The position numbers and the translations under genes are program-made. A DNA stretch of 64,000 nucleotides, taken from assembly GCA_032719365.1 (NCBI GenBank), contig CM064873.1:10016501-10080500 (forward strand), written 5' to 3'. This DNA is from Prinsepia uniflora. Taxonomy: Eukaryota; Streptophyta; Magnoliopsida; Rosales; Rosaceae. Below the pieces are notes generated by a model. That model had not been told where the DNA came from, made no database searches, and saw nothing but the letters and a program-made list of their open reading frames with translations. This document shows, piece by piece, positions 12,034-24,510 of the stretch. Within the stretch, counting starts at the first letter, position 1. Every line of letters starts with the position of its first letter.

Positions 12034-14722
12034 ACGGGTGAGAGCACCCGTCCCGATCCCCCGAGAATCATAGGAGAACATGCCCTGCTCCCGTCTGACA
12101 ATCATACTCAAATACCGAAATTACCCTTTATGGGTTCAAAGATAAACATGCAGAGTATACTACTACATTTTCAAACAAAGGATAAGTATCTATTATACAT
12201 GTTCGAGCATATATATATATATATATATATATATGTAAGTACAATACAAGTACTAAAACCTACCCAGTGGGGTGTCAGGTACGCAGCAGTACTATCTATG
12301 CCTTAGTCTCGATATCCGCCCTTGTCTCTGTATCACGACCTGGAGGGTCAATGAAACAGTCAAAATGTAAGTGGAACAAAAATAAATAAGTTATAAATTC
12401 ATTTTGCAAAATTATTAGTTTAACCCTCTGTTTTACAAACATACATGCATTTAAGATAAATCGTATAAAAACAGTTCAAATCATACATACATATACATAC
12501 ATCTAGACATACACACATCAGTGAAAGACACACAATATAACCAATCCTCTGACATCTGTGATGCCTCGACATCCGCGATGTCTACAATAAAAACCAGTCA
12601 CGATTTCCAATGCTAGGCGTGCAACTCAGGGTCTCATCTCTAAGTACTTCCCCAAGATACAAGTCAACAGCGTCCGGGTGATATCAACATAGGGTGCCTG
12701 CCCCGGATCTACTGCGTCTGGGACGATATCATAATCTCGCACTCCTGATCCTGAACCTTTCATCAAAATCACTCATCACAGGAAGTGCACCGTGACTACT
12801 CCAGGATCCTCGATGTTTGGAGGAGACTAAACAACTCACTCGGGATGGTATATGTGGAACCGTAACCAAATCGAGTGAAAAATCATATTATAATCATTTA
12901 TGTCTCAAATTGGTTAAATGCTGTTCAATTGGGCCTATGCCCGAGAAATCATTCCCACAAATCCATTTCACAAAACCACCCAAAAACTGTGTCCATAATT
13001 GTTTATAAATCTTGATTTATCTTTATTCAAATCTAGTTGAAATGCATTCTTTCCTTTCAATTTCCTGCTAACTCTAAATGTAAGTCAAAGCATTATTCCA
13101 TCGGGTCTTAAGCCAAAATCCTTGTTTTCATGAAAATCCGTAAAACATTTCATAAACCGATGATTCCAATCCAGATCATCATCAAATAACAATATCAAAA
13201 CATTTCAACTTAAATCATATAATAAATTATTCAAAACAGTTATGCATGCATTTCAGTTCCAAAAGAAACAGTTCACTCACACTCGGTCCACGCTGTGTGC
13301 TAAACCTCAGCGTTATATCTATCACCGAGCTAGTCTAAAGTCTTTGGACTTGTCCAAATCATGTCTAAGGATCACTAATATGCTATACAAGTTCATATAC
13401 TAAACCCTCACAAAGCCCGATGCCAAAAATGAGTCCCCGACACGTTTCTAGAAACCTCTAGATGACCAACCAAACGATCTCAGATCGACCTGAAATCACC
13501 ACCATTAGATTTAGAACATCAGAACTTTTAGAATAAGAACAATTTTACCTCAAAATTCGTGTCCATGCACCCCCACACATCAATCAAACTTTCGATCAAC
13601 GGTCGACATTGACGTCATCGATCAATGGTCAATGGCTGACATCATCATGATGTCATGCTGACGTTAACCTGACAGGACTAACACTTGCCACGTGTCACTC
13701 TCTTATAGTCCACGTGTCCCTGACACCTCTAACACACTACCACGTGGCACCACCCGATTGGTCCATGTGTTCTGACAGTTGTTGACTGGACATGCCACGT
13801 CAGCTGCCACGTAGGCTTGATAGGTCCTGACAAGTTGCCACATGGCACCACCCGATTAGTCCACATGGTTTGACAATCTCACACTTCAACTGTTGACTGT
13901 GTCTGATAGCTTGCCACTTGACATCACCTGATTGGCCACGTGGACTGATAGCTCTGGTAGATGATGATGTGGACTACCACATCATCATCGTCAACTTCCA
14001 GCCGAGTTGACCCGGTTCTCTGTAATGGGTCGATTCGACCCACGACCTGACCTGTTCGTATCTTACTCATTCCTCAACCTTTTTCACCCATTTTTCTTCC
14101 TACATGATCACAATGATCTCAGGAAGGGATCTATGGACTCAAAATTGACTTAGAAGGGTTAGAGGATAATTGTAGAGCTTGATGGTTTTCGGACAAACTT
14201 CCAGCTAAATTTCTGGGTAGTTCCAGCCACCTCAATCTCTCCTTTTGGTTCCTATGTGATCGTACAACCCCTTGGAATCATTTTCGATCTTCAAAACCGT
14301 CCACCTAAAACTTCAAATTTGAACCCAAATCGGCTTTCCTTCGAATTTTTGGCCACTGTCCATGGTTGTCCAAGTTGTGGCCACCGTCTGCTTTATCTCT
14401 TCTCACTTTGTCACTCTCTCTTTAACATAGACAGGAAAGGATGAAAGAATGGGGAGGTTTGGGTGGATTTTGGGTTTCGGGTGTAATGGAAGCAAAGAAG
14501 GATGAAGATGATAAATGAATGCAAACATTTGGGGGCCTAGGCCAATTAGATGAGTGACACTTGTCACTCATCAATTGGTTCAACTCAAATATTTTGACCA
14601 ATGACAAAATGCCAACTGTACACTTCCTCGTAATGCATGAATAATGCAAATTTTCTTCAGTGACCTGTAACTTTCACGCCGAACGTCCGATTTCGATGTG
14701 CCGCTTGTCTACGGACTCGTGA

Positions 14723-17700
14723 TGTCAGGACCCATCCCGGTTTCACCCCGAAAACCGAGATAAATCCTGCTCCCGTCTGACACCCCGACACACACAAAGG
14801 TAAAATCACTCTAAATCACCAAAGTACTCGGTCAGACGCAGGAGACACTATACAAAATATCCAGAAGTCAACAGTTTACAGAGCACAGTATTAATACAGA
14901 AGAAAGAAAATCGTTAAACCAAACACACGCACACGGAAAAATGTAAAACAGTCCGGGTCCCTCTCGTGACTTCTATGCCTCAAACGCTGCCTCGACGCCG
15001 GAACCCAGCGCTAGCTCCACAACCTGGAGGTCAGTTAAAACAGAATGTGTGAGTGGACCATAAATAAAAGAAAAGTTTCCAAAACCATTTTATAAGAAAA
15101 CCAGGTTTAGCCCTCCGTTTTGAAACCACATGCATAACCTAGTTATTAAAACAGGTATAAATCGATCATCATAAAACATCATAAGAAACAGAAACACTAT
15201 AAAACGGTTATAAAAATTATATCATACGCATCATAAAACCAGAACGTAAAACATAAAGTTCAACCAATCATTTGCCGATCAAACCTGTTGGACCTATCCG
15301 AGTCTTTAAACTCCCGAGTCTTTAAACTCACAGGCCTATGGGGGAAATATCAATATATCCGAGACTTTAAACTCCCGAGTCTTTAAACTCAATCCGGGTC
15401 TTTAAACCCAATCCGGGCCCGTCCCCCGTCAATCACAATATCCGGGTCTTTAAACCCAATAACCAGATCCAGCAAATCCAATCCAAAACCATTTGAAAAC
15501 CAATTCTAAATCCGTATCCAAACTCGAATCCGAAACCACCGGTCCGATGCCCTTCCGGCTCCCCGTACCGTCATTTCGAACCCAAATCCGGAAATTCACT
15601 TTTCACTTTAAAACCAAATTCCGCTTTCCGAAATCCGTTTCTAAAACCAAAAACCTTGATCATCGAAATCATGTTCCAAAATCCCTTATAACCATTAGAA
15701 ATCATTTATCATTTGAAATCCCAAAACTATAACATTATAATCAGAAATCAACATTTTATCGTAAAACGTACTGAAAACTGAACTTTCTCGAAAAACGTGC
15801 AATTATGTACAACCAACATAGCATATTCAATAATCATGAAATCACATATAAAACCATAAAACAAGTAATTAAAAGCAGGTATGCATGCTCAAGTTAAGAG
15901 AAAGGGTCCACTCACAGTACTGGGCCCTCAATCATTTGCCGATCAAACCTGCTGGACCTATCCGAGTCTTTAAACTCCCGAGTCTTTAAACTCAATCCAA
16001 GCCTCAATAATATCCGAGTCTTTAAACTCCCAAGTCTTTAAACTCACAGGCCTACGGGGGAAATATCAATATATCGGAGTCTTTAAACTCAATCCGGGTC
16101 TTTAAACCCAATCCGGGCCCGACCCCCTTCAATCACAATATCCAGGTCTTTAAACCCAATAACCAGATCCAGCAAATCCAATCCAAAACCATTTGAAAAC
16201 CAATTCTAAATCTGTATCCAAACTCGAATCCGAAACCACCGGTCTGATGCCCTTCCGGCTCCCCGTACCGTCATTTCGAACCCAAATCCGGAAATTCACT
16301 TTTCGCTTTAAAACCAAATTCCGCTTTCCGAAATCCGTTTCTAAAACCGAAAACCTTGATCATCGAAATCATGTTCCAAAATCCCTTATAACCATTAGAA
16401 ATCATTTATCATTTGAAATCCCGAAACTATAACATTATAATCAGAAATCAACCTTTTATCGTAAAACGTACTAAAAACCGAACTTTCTCGAAAAATGTGC
16501 AATTATGTACAACCAACATAGCATATTCAATAATCATGAAATCACATATAAAACCATAAAACAAGTAATTAAAAGCAGTTATGCATGCTCAAGTTAAGAG
16601 AAAGGGTCCACTCACAGTACTGGGCCCTCAATCGCGTCCCGAACATCTTGTACGTTCCTCAGCTTCCTCGGGAACTCCCGATCCTGTCAACAACCACCAA
16701 AGTACGTCACTAACACGTATAATAAGGTCCACCTAAATTCCCTCAAAACTCCCCGGGTCCTAAACGTAACGAATCGGAACCCCAAACCTTCACCCTCGCG
16801 AAACTACTTCGAATCGACGTCCGATTAATCCGAAACCACCTCCAATAGACTCGTCACAACACCTAGACCAAAAACCATGTTGACCGTTTTCCCAACCGCC
16901 GCCGTATGCGTCCCCACGCGCCGCCCAAAGTGTCTGCGCGTGGCCCTCACGCGCCAGCTACGGTTCATCTTCAACCTCGAGTAGACCCGGTTCAGCACAG
17001 TGTCTGTAACTTGAACCGGCGTCCACGGTTCTCCGCCGTACCTGCACCAAATCAACTCCTCTCTTCACCCATTTCTTCGTCCCGTCCTAAGGAACTCATC
17101 CCCCTCACTCCAATACCTCGACATGGCCTAAAACCTGTCGACTCTACCTCGAACTACAAACCCGATAAACCCCTGTTTCCTTCTCCAGCCACCCAGGTCT
17201 TCCCCCGTCACGGTGGCTACCCAAAACTCTTCCTAGGACTGTCCTAAACCTCACCCAACTCACCAAGACCGTCGACTCTCACCCAAAACCCACGACTCTA
17301 CGTCTGAAGAAAAAGGGAAAAACAGAGTACACAGGGTACTCTCCGTCGTCGGGACTCCGTCGTTCATTCCTCCGTCACGGCAGCACAACCAGCAGCTACC
17401 TAGGACCCAACTGAGTCCCCTAGACTTCACTAGACTCCTCGATTCAACCCCTAACGCTACAACTCTCGACTCGAAACTCGACGGCAAAACAGAGCACGAA
17501 GAGAAAAGTATGAAATTTACCTGCTTCCAGGCGCCGTCGTGAGCTCAGCCGTGAGGACACGGCTTCTCTCGTCCACCTCCAACCTCTGGACACCGCCTCT
17601 GGCCTCGATTGGTCGAACACGGCACAACCACTACCACGATTTCTCTGTTTTTCTCTGAGTTTCCTCCCTGGTTCCCGTGGCTCACTACTCACACACACAC

Positions 17701-18481
17701 GGCCACCGTACCTCCCTGTCTCCTCCCAAGCTCTCTTCCACTCTCCGGTCAATCTTCACCCTTCAATTCACACAACACACACACTCACCCCTCAATTCTT
17801 CTCAATTCCTCCCTCTGTTTCTGTCTGGGTCGAACAACGCACACGGCACGGTTGCACCCCAAATAATTGGACTGTGCACTCACTAGAACCAACCAGACCT
17901 CCTACACGTGTCACCAATCCCTCAACTCCTCTCCCAAGTGGCTCAATCTCAGCCCTTCATCTTCCCTCTCTGTTGCACAAATCCCAAGGTGCAAAAAGAC
18001 CAAAATACCCTTCCTAGAACCTCAAAATTACAACTTTGCCACTACCTTTCTAGACCCGTAACTCCCACATCGTAAGTCCCATGAATACGTGCCGCCTGTC
18101 ATCGAACTCAGGACGTCAAGCTCCATCTAAGTATCCTAGGTCAACGTACCAAAACCCGTTTATACGACAAGTCAACTTTTCCCCCTAATTTAGCCAAATT
18201 ACGGTTATGCCCTCAACCTTCCGAGCATCATAACTTCCTCCTCGGATGTCGGAATCGGACGTGCCACCTGCCTACGGGTTCGTGACGTCCCGAACTACGT
18301 CCTGGTCATCAGTCAAAGCCCATTTGACCACCTGAACTAAAAGTCAACTTTTTTCCCAAACTAGGGGCAAAATCGTCATTCTAAGCTAATGACCTTATCG
18401 GGACCAACTAACCCCCGATTAAGCTCACTAATCCCTACTTAATCACGGTCTTAACCCTAATCTCTGGGACGGGTCGTTACA
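14723..18481 (-). mobile_element. Family A solo LTR A4 (reverse) nested in A3, CGTGA target duplication
   Basis: Reverse LTR from TGTCAGGACCC (14723) to GGGTCGTTACA (18481), 3759 bp, the longest in the window. It is flanked by CGTGA at 14718-14722 and 18482-18486. The A3 sequence on each side is continuous when A4 is removed. The extra length over other copies is largely explained by an internal tandem duplication at 15267-16630. Frames that look long (for example 15493-15732 and 16193-16432) are two copies of the same repeat and are not credible genes. Confidence 0.92.
15267..16630 (-). repeat. 0.66-0.70 kb tandem duplication inside LTR A4
   Basis: Two adjacent near-identical units begin ATCATTTGCCGATC at 15267 and at 15931. 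The second has about 36 bp more of the GAGTCTTTAAACTC hairpin motif. Each ends in CTCACAGTACTGGGCCCTCAATC; only after the second does the LTR continue with family sequence. High identity suggests it is younger than the LTR insertion. Confidence 0.9.
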
Positions 18482-18631
18482 CGTGATGTCTCGATCTACA
18501 TAACAGGCCATGGTCAAAGTCCAAATAGTATCCCAGGTTAAAAATCAACATTTTTCCCTAATTTGGGGCAAAATAATCATTTCACATAAAATTTTTGAAT
18601 TTACAATTTATTAAAAGTTCGGGGTCTTACA

Positions 18632-19390
18632 GTGGGTTCCTAGCCTAGGACAAGAGAAATGCACCCTCTATAAAGCGAAAATCTCAAATTGGATAGTGAA
18701 CCCAGAAAGGGAGTAGACCAACAAAAGGCAATCTGGTCTATAAAAGAAAGATTGTAGGTGTATTGGGATGAGCAGAGGAACGTTCATACTACATCCCATG
18801 AGGTATCTTTCCATCAAGATCAGCCTGGAAGAATCGAAAAATAGCTAGCGGATAGCTCAGCCATCCAAATGGTAGTATTCATTCGAGATACTGAGGAAGA
18901 AAAGGAAGAAGATGATATTCCGCCAGAAGTGATACAATTTTGGTCATCGGGAGTGAACAAACCTCCACCTAAGAACCAAGGCCCTCTGGATGAGATCAAC
19001 ATAGGGACTGAGGAAGATCTCCGACCTACGTATATCAGTGAGATACTAGAAGAAACCATGAAAGGAAGGATGATTACACTTCTCAAAGAATTTTGGGACT
19101 GCTTTGCATGACATTACACGGAGATGCCAAGGCTCAATAGAAAACTAGTTGAACATCGTTTGCCTATCAAGGAAGGGTATAAACCATTATGTTAGCCCAT
19201 GAGGGGAATTTCAGTAGAAACCATTATGCCTTTTTGAAGATGAGACAACATAGGCTAAAGATGAACCCCAAAAAATGCGCTTTCGGGGTCCAAGTGGGGA
19301 ACTTCTTGGGTTTCCTGGTCCATCAAAGAGAAATCAAGGTGGATAAAAATAAATCCAAGGCAATCATAGATTCACCTTCACCCAAAAAAA
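18632..19390 (+). pseudogene. Element B reverse transcriptase remnant
   Basis: Pol fragments of a Ty3/gypsy element. Around 18960-19110 reads NIGTEEDLRPTYISEIL and later KEFWDCFA, followed after a stop by LNRKLVEHRLPIKEGYKP, the N-terminal RT boundary region. From about 19190 it jumps to MRQHRLKMNPKKCAFGV, the RT palm C-terminal region. The catalytic centre between them is deleted at about 19190. Stop codons and this deletion make it non-functional. Confidence 0.8.
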
Positions 19391-19407
19391 AAGAAACAAC
19401 TGCAAAG

Positions 19408-22400
19408 CTAGTTCGAGAAGGTCAATTTTTTTTTTTCATCTTTCATAGAGGTAACCTCACCTTCCAGCTGCAACATGGTATCTCTGGTCATGCTGACTTT
19501 CTCACAGAAAGATATGATCTCGAGTTCGATGAGTGATAATTTCTCGAGATGGAGAGTTAGTACCGCCTCTTCCAAAGCTCGACAAGCATGAAGTTCTCGC
19601 CTCAAGTCAATGATGACCTGCAGTTGTTCTCGAGATTGAACACGAAGACACTCGACAAGCTGATGATAGTGAGAGAGTGGAATACTGCTCGGGTCATGCT
19701 CTAGGAGAGACATTTTGAAGTGAAAGAAGTGGTGTGTGCGAAGTGCCAATTTATAAGCATTTGTTTACATCACAAAATGCCGATTGGAAGTACATACAAA
19801 AAGGATAACGGAATTTACCAAAAAGATAGATTTTATTATATGGCGAGATTTCATACCAAAAAAAGGAAGGAAAAAAAAAAGATCAAGGTCGGGCCACAAG
19901 GCGGACTCCCTCCTTGAGTTCTCGGTGCACGACTTCAATGTGCTCCCGGGCGGTCTCCTTTTCCTGATGTTGAATGCCTGCAATCTTGTTTCAGAGTTCT
20001 CTTTTCCTCATCCTTATTCGGCTAGCTGTAGAAGCATCGTCGTCGCTCTTACGGGCGATCTCAGTAGAGTACTGGAGCAAGGCATCGCGGATGGTCTTCA
20101 TTCAACTAGGATTCTAGCGCCTCCTTACGGGAACGAGCCTGATAAATCTCCTCCCTTGAAAGGGAAATTGGGTCTTAACCTTCAAAGGCAATGTCAGGCT
20201 CCTCGGACGACATATTGGACATTAGAGACATTTTCTCTCTCTAAGTTTGCGAGATGCTCTCAAGGAAGAAGTGTTGAAGATGGACGATTATAGCCGGTAT
20301 TTATAGCCAAAGGGTTTGGGTAGGAGTTAATCTCAGGATACATGAGAATTTATGAGGATTACGAGTGGAATTAGAATGGTCGTGACTTCTACGTATCTCG
20401 AGGGTAGTTTTTCAATCACGGTTATGCCACATAAACCATAACAAGCGACTCTTAACTAAACTAAACAAAAGCAAGGATGTTCGCAGTGGTGAGGCCCAAA
20501 ATCACGACTCTAGCAGTCCACCAAGCATGGCTTAGAGGCCCACTCTGTGCAATCTGATATTAAAGGAAATGGCCACTTCTTCAACAGAGGCTTCACGGCC
20601 CCGCTTCTCTCTGCTTTAAAAACTTTCCCGGAAAACTTCCCTTTGATGCTTAGCAACCTCATATTGCAGCTAGAGTTGCGCACATGTAGCTTCAACCTTA
20701 ACAAGGGGAACGAAAAACATCTACCTCCTGAAGCACGTCGCGATACCTGCCTCCAATACAAACAAATTCATCATAAGCGATGAGGTAGCTCTTATGAAGG
20801 CCATCTAGTTCGACCCGAGTGGGAATATCTGTTGGAAGAGGACGCTGATCCGAATAAGCAGAAGCGAGGAACCTTCGAAAATCAAGTAACGGCACCAACA
20901 AGCGAAAGGCAGACAGGGCCACAGGGGTAGACTGGGAGAGAGTTTCCACTGCTCGGATCAACTCTCCCACATCAGAGCATTCATCTCCGGCCACAAAAGA
21001 GCCTATCACATTTCTGGCCGCCTCAAGTTCAACTGGCCCTAGACTTGAGGATTGTGCGATACAAGAGACAAGTGAAGTGAAGAAAGCCGCATCTGAATCC
21101 AGACGCTCAAGTTCTGTGGAGAGCATCGGTCGAAAAATAGAGGAATCAGTTCAAGACATCAGAATAGGAATGCTCCATATAGTAAGAAATTCAATAGCAG
21201 AGACGTACTAAGGGCATGACAAGTCAAGAGCAGAGACGTACCAAGTGCATGACTGAAGCAGCACCACTTGGGGACAGAGGAGCCAAGGATCCAAAAGGAA
21301 CCAAGAACACAATTGCCGATGTTAATACTACCAGGGATAAGGTGTCTAGAGAACTCTAATTTCTTACGACCGCTATACAGTTAAGAACGAAGGGACTGTA
21401 TGGAGTATACTCGATCCGAGAAAGGAAATTACTAGCTGGGGCTGCTGATAACCATTCCCCGCTCAGAATATCTACAAAAATACAGGGATCATAGGACATG
21501 AGGTAACAAAGAACAGAGCACATGCGTTGTGAAGAGCAATGCCTGGGAGAATGTGGTTGTACTCCAACTTTATGCATTCGACTAGAACAGTGACAGTCGG
21601 TTCAAAGCTTGTGGCCCGCTCCAACATCAAGAGTTGGCGTGTCCATACCTCCCTAGGGGTGAAGCTGTAGTTTTCCTTAAAATAGGAAGTCCACCACAAG
21701 TCGAAAGCAGATATACACCCATAGAAGGCTTACATGGCAACCACTAGAACATTGAATAGAAAGTCCCAAACGGTGTTGGCCATTTTGGGATCAGAGGTCT
21801 TCAGCGTTCAAGCCTCGCACGGGCTGCACAAGGACAGCCTGGCAGAAACTGAGCTGATGAGCACAATAATTTGACTGGTACATTTTGAAGCCAGAAGGCG
21901 ATCTATTAGTCTAAGCACCACCTTTCAGAATATCTCGGTCAAGGATTCAACTCATAAAGTCACGAGCTTGAACTCTCCCACGAGATGGATTTTCTGACAA
22001 ACAAAGGAAACCTCATTCTCAAAACCATGGAAATCTCCTAACCATACTAGCCTCCCAATGTTCTCGAGGGTAAGAAAATAGCGTACTAAAAAAGGACATG
22101 TAATTTCTAGTGGAGAATGAGAGAGGAGGCGAAGGCATCATCAATTGAGCTGAGACCGCATCATCAGGTTATTTGATGGTATAACTCTGAAACTTAGAGA
22201 ACTCCTAGTTTAACCATACTTGGACCATCCAAAGAGGACCATTCAGAGGAAGTACCTTCACGGGATAAAGAACTCTAGAACGCAAAACGTTGTACACGTG
22301 GTCCAGAATAAGGGGCCCCATGGCTATGTTCCAATGAGATGCCAACGCTTCAACTAGTGAAACCCATTACAGCGTGGGACTCCTCACAGTGTTAAGAAAC

Positions 22401-23344
22401 ACAAACCAGTCTAGCCACAGACGGTAGAACTGGATTTTCTCGTAGACAGAGCCCAGGTAAGGACTGGGAAGCCCGAAATTCTCAAACTCACTTTCAGTCT
22501 TGAGTTGTCCGTTCTCGTCAAATGGACAGAATGCAGACATGAATTGGGAAAGAAGAAGTACTAAAAGAACATTAGGGGGAAACCTAAAGTTTGGAGGACC
22601 ATGACCCGCATCAGAGATGGACACAAAGGAAAAAGTAAAATCAACCACATCTCCTGATGGGGACAACCTGAACAAAACAACCATATCCAAAAAGGTCGGC
22701 GTTATGGTTCCGACTCGAAAATCAAACGTGTTTGTGATGTAGTTCTAGAAGCATAGAGCAGAGCGCAGAAGACCAATATCATGGGTGATGGACCGAGTGG
22801 AAAGGCTCACCAAGTTATATATGCCATTACTCTAGAGTTCCTCTAAATACATTTGTTGCATCCTCTGAACCCACTATCCCCAAGGACCCTCAAAGCCCAC
22901 AAGACCTATACAACGGAAGAGATGCTTCCATCCAGGGTCCAGGTTTACCCATGGAAACGATCTCGATTGATATATGGGAGAGGCTTGGAAATCTTTTAGG
23001 TGAAAGCTAAGAGTCAGCGCTTTGTTCGAATGAGAGCCTTACCAGCAGGGGCCATGAACTAAATGATGGTCTGAATCAGTCATGAGACAGGGACCCTGAA
23101 CGACCTCACCATCATCCTCGATGGACCCTAAGATATCACAAGAAACTCTTGAATGGGATTCAAAGCCCGAACTAGAGACCCAAAGAGTTGGGACGGTAGG
23201 CGACGTGACAAGGGAGTCGAGAGAATCGTCATTATCTCTTTGTAGAGCCAGTTTAGATGTCATGATTTTTCCAGAACCAGGGAGAAACGATGGGTTTACA
23301 GGAATAAAGAAGAAGTTATGGAGAACTACAGTTAGAACCGCCAA
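19408..23344 (-). pseudogene. Antisense plant mobile domain (PMD-type) gene carried by element B, degraded
   Basis: A minus-strand coding relic fills the space between RT and the 3' LTR. From the N-terminal side: an open frame at 23039-23344; then at about 22720-22830 IYNLVSLSTRSITHDIGLL and TNTFDF..TPTFLD, matching the start of the plant mobile domain (PF10536 type); then the open frame 22367-22690; then GPLILDHVYNVL (22263-22320) and NGPLWMVQVWL (about 22209-22245), the domain's C-terminal hallmark. Further down are leucine-rich, coiled-coil-like frames at 20698-21126 and 19408-19749. Several in-frame stops interrupt it. Antisense extra ORFs are known from Tat-lineage elements; the role in the element is unknown. 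The identification is from remembered family patterns. Confidence 0.65.
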
Positions 23345-23370
23345 GGGTATAAATAAAATATTTCAAATTC

Positions 23371-24510
23371 AGGGGGCAATGTTTACACCCGAAAAACTCT
23401 CCTATGAGCACAAGACATCGGCTCACAGAATTAAAAGCTCAAAGTCACACAAGCCCATCCCAGCGAGCTCGAACATGGAGAAGAAGTAAGTTTGGGCGGT
23501 GATAATAGAGAAAACGAAGAAAAGTGAGGTAAGGGGGAGTGTTCTAATATGATAAATGGAAAAACGAGACCCATTGGGAAACCCTAATCTGCAAGTGGCA
23601 AGCTCCTTTATCGTTATAAATAGAGAGCAACACATCCACTCAAATGACAACCAATCAATCATAGCAAATTGATACCTCAACAAGTTGATCTCCATCAATT
23701 TCTGAACTTATGAACACTTTTAACCAAGGTTTCATGGTATAAAAACAGTTTGCCCTTGTGGCAAAAACTACTCATTCGAATAAGGAAATCAGGATGCAAC
23801 TTCTCTTCTCATCCCTTTGAGGCATTTATACACTTGCCTAACCGTATTTCTAACCAAACAACATCATAATGTTGGACTTCTCATCCATGCACAGACCTTC
23901 TTTCTGACCGCTCAAGTGTCATAAGGGTTGCCCTCTTCCCGACTGACTAGTTCTTGGACTTTCGGCTGCAGTTAGCGGAAAATCAATCTTCTTTCTGACC
24001 ACTCAGTGTCATAAGGGTTGATATTATTGACTACAAGCTCACGGACAGTCATTCTGATTACCAGCTCACAGAGAATTTATAGCCACCGATCACACAGATA
24101 GTCATCATGACTACCGACATCTGGATAGTCATCCTGACCACCTGCTCACGGACAGTCATTCCAACTACCAGCTCACGGATAGTCTCTAGTCACCATCTTA
24201 CGAATAGTCAGCCTGACTACCGACATATGGAAGGTCATTGAGGAACTTTAACCTCATTTTCGACGTCTCACCGTCACATTTTAGTGTTTTTCCTTCTTAT
24301 GGCATGATTTTCAATTGATATTCATCTCAGCTGATGATTTCCCGAATTTTCTGCTCCTTATGGACTTGAAATGTTAAGGAAATAATTTACTATTTATGTA
24401 CTTATAGTTTCAGTTGTTATTCAATTTTAGTACTTTTACATTCTTGTACTTCTACTTCCGTTTCCATTTCAATACAACCAGATTTCCTTAAGTAGCTATT
24501 GGTGCTCGGA
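23371..24510 (+). mobile_element. Element B polypurine tract and 3' LTR
   Basis: The purine tract AGGGGGCAA at 23371-23379 is followed by TGTTTACACCCG, the LTR start at 23380. The LTR contains the block shared with 6602-6816 and a degenerate minisatellite. The right end is placed only approximately, before CGGAATATACCATCC near 24510, because no second intact copy defines it and no target duplication is recognised. Confidence 0.65.
24020..24245 (+). repeat. Degenerate minisatellite in element B 3' LTR
   Basis: About seven imperfect units of roughly 30-36 bp built on GACTACCAGCTCACGGACAG with TAGTCATCMTGACTACC variants. The units include the short inverted pair GTCATCMTGAC. The 5' LTR remnant lacks this array. 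Confidence 0.75.

Larger units (their letters stand above)
12039..18631 (-). mobile_element. Family A LTR A3 (reverse), interrupted by A4
   Basis: Reverse-oriented LTR. Its 3' end lies at 12039 (TGAGAGCACCCGTCCC on plus) and its 5' end at 18631 (reverse of TGTAAGACCCCG). Without nested A4 it is about 2.83 kb, the family size. It carries the family palindrome at 14549-14572 and the reverse CCTGGAGGG/GTGAGTGGAC-type blocks near 12340 and 13270. Flanks are ACGGG on the left and GTGGG on the right, 3 of 5 matching, possibly a decayed target duplication; both flanks are element B. A (TA)n run is at 12211-12233. Confidence 0.75.
6602..24510 (+). mobile_element. Element B: decayed Tat-lineage Ty3/gypsy retrotransposon with antisense gene
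   Basis: Order on the plus strand: 5' LTR remnant, gag, pieces of the protease region, RT, then an antisense gene region, a purine tract and the 3' LTR. Assignment to the Tat lineage rests on the gag and RT wording (RT piece with LVEHRLPIKEGYKP) and on the presence of an extra antisense open frame, a known property of that lineage. It is non-functional: stop codons, frameshifts and a missing RT centre. Two family A insertions interrupt it (7295-10581 and 12039-18631) and a third cuts its 5' LTR. Confidence 0.75.

Noticed and set aside
15493..15732. Duplicated 79-codon frame (also 16193-16432)
   Set aside because: It lies in the LTR tandem duplication and is absent as a frame in other LTR copies.
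19784..20293. 169-codon plus-strand frame
   Set aside because: Overlaps the antisense PMD-type gene region, and no domain is visible; probably a shadow frame.
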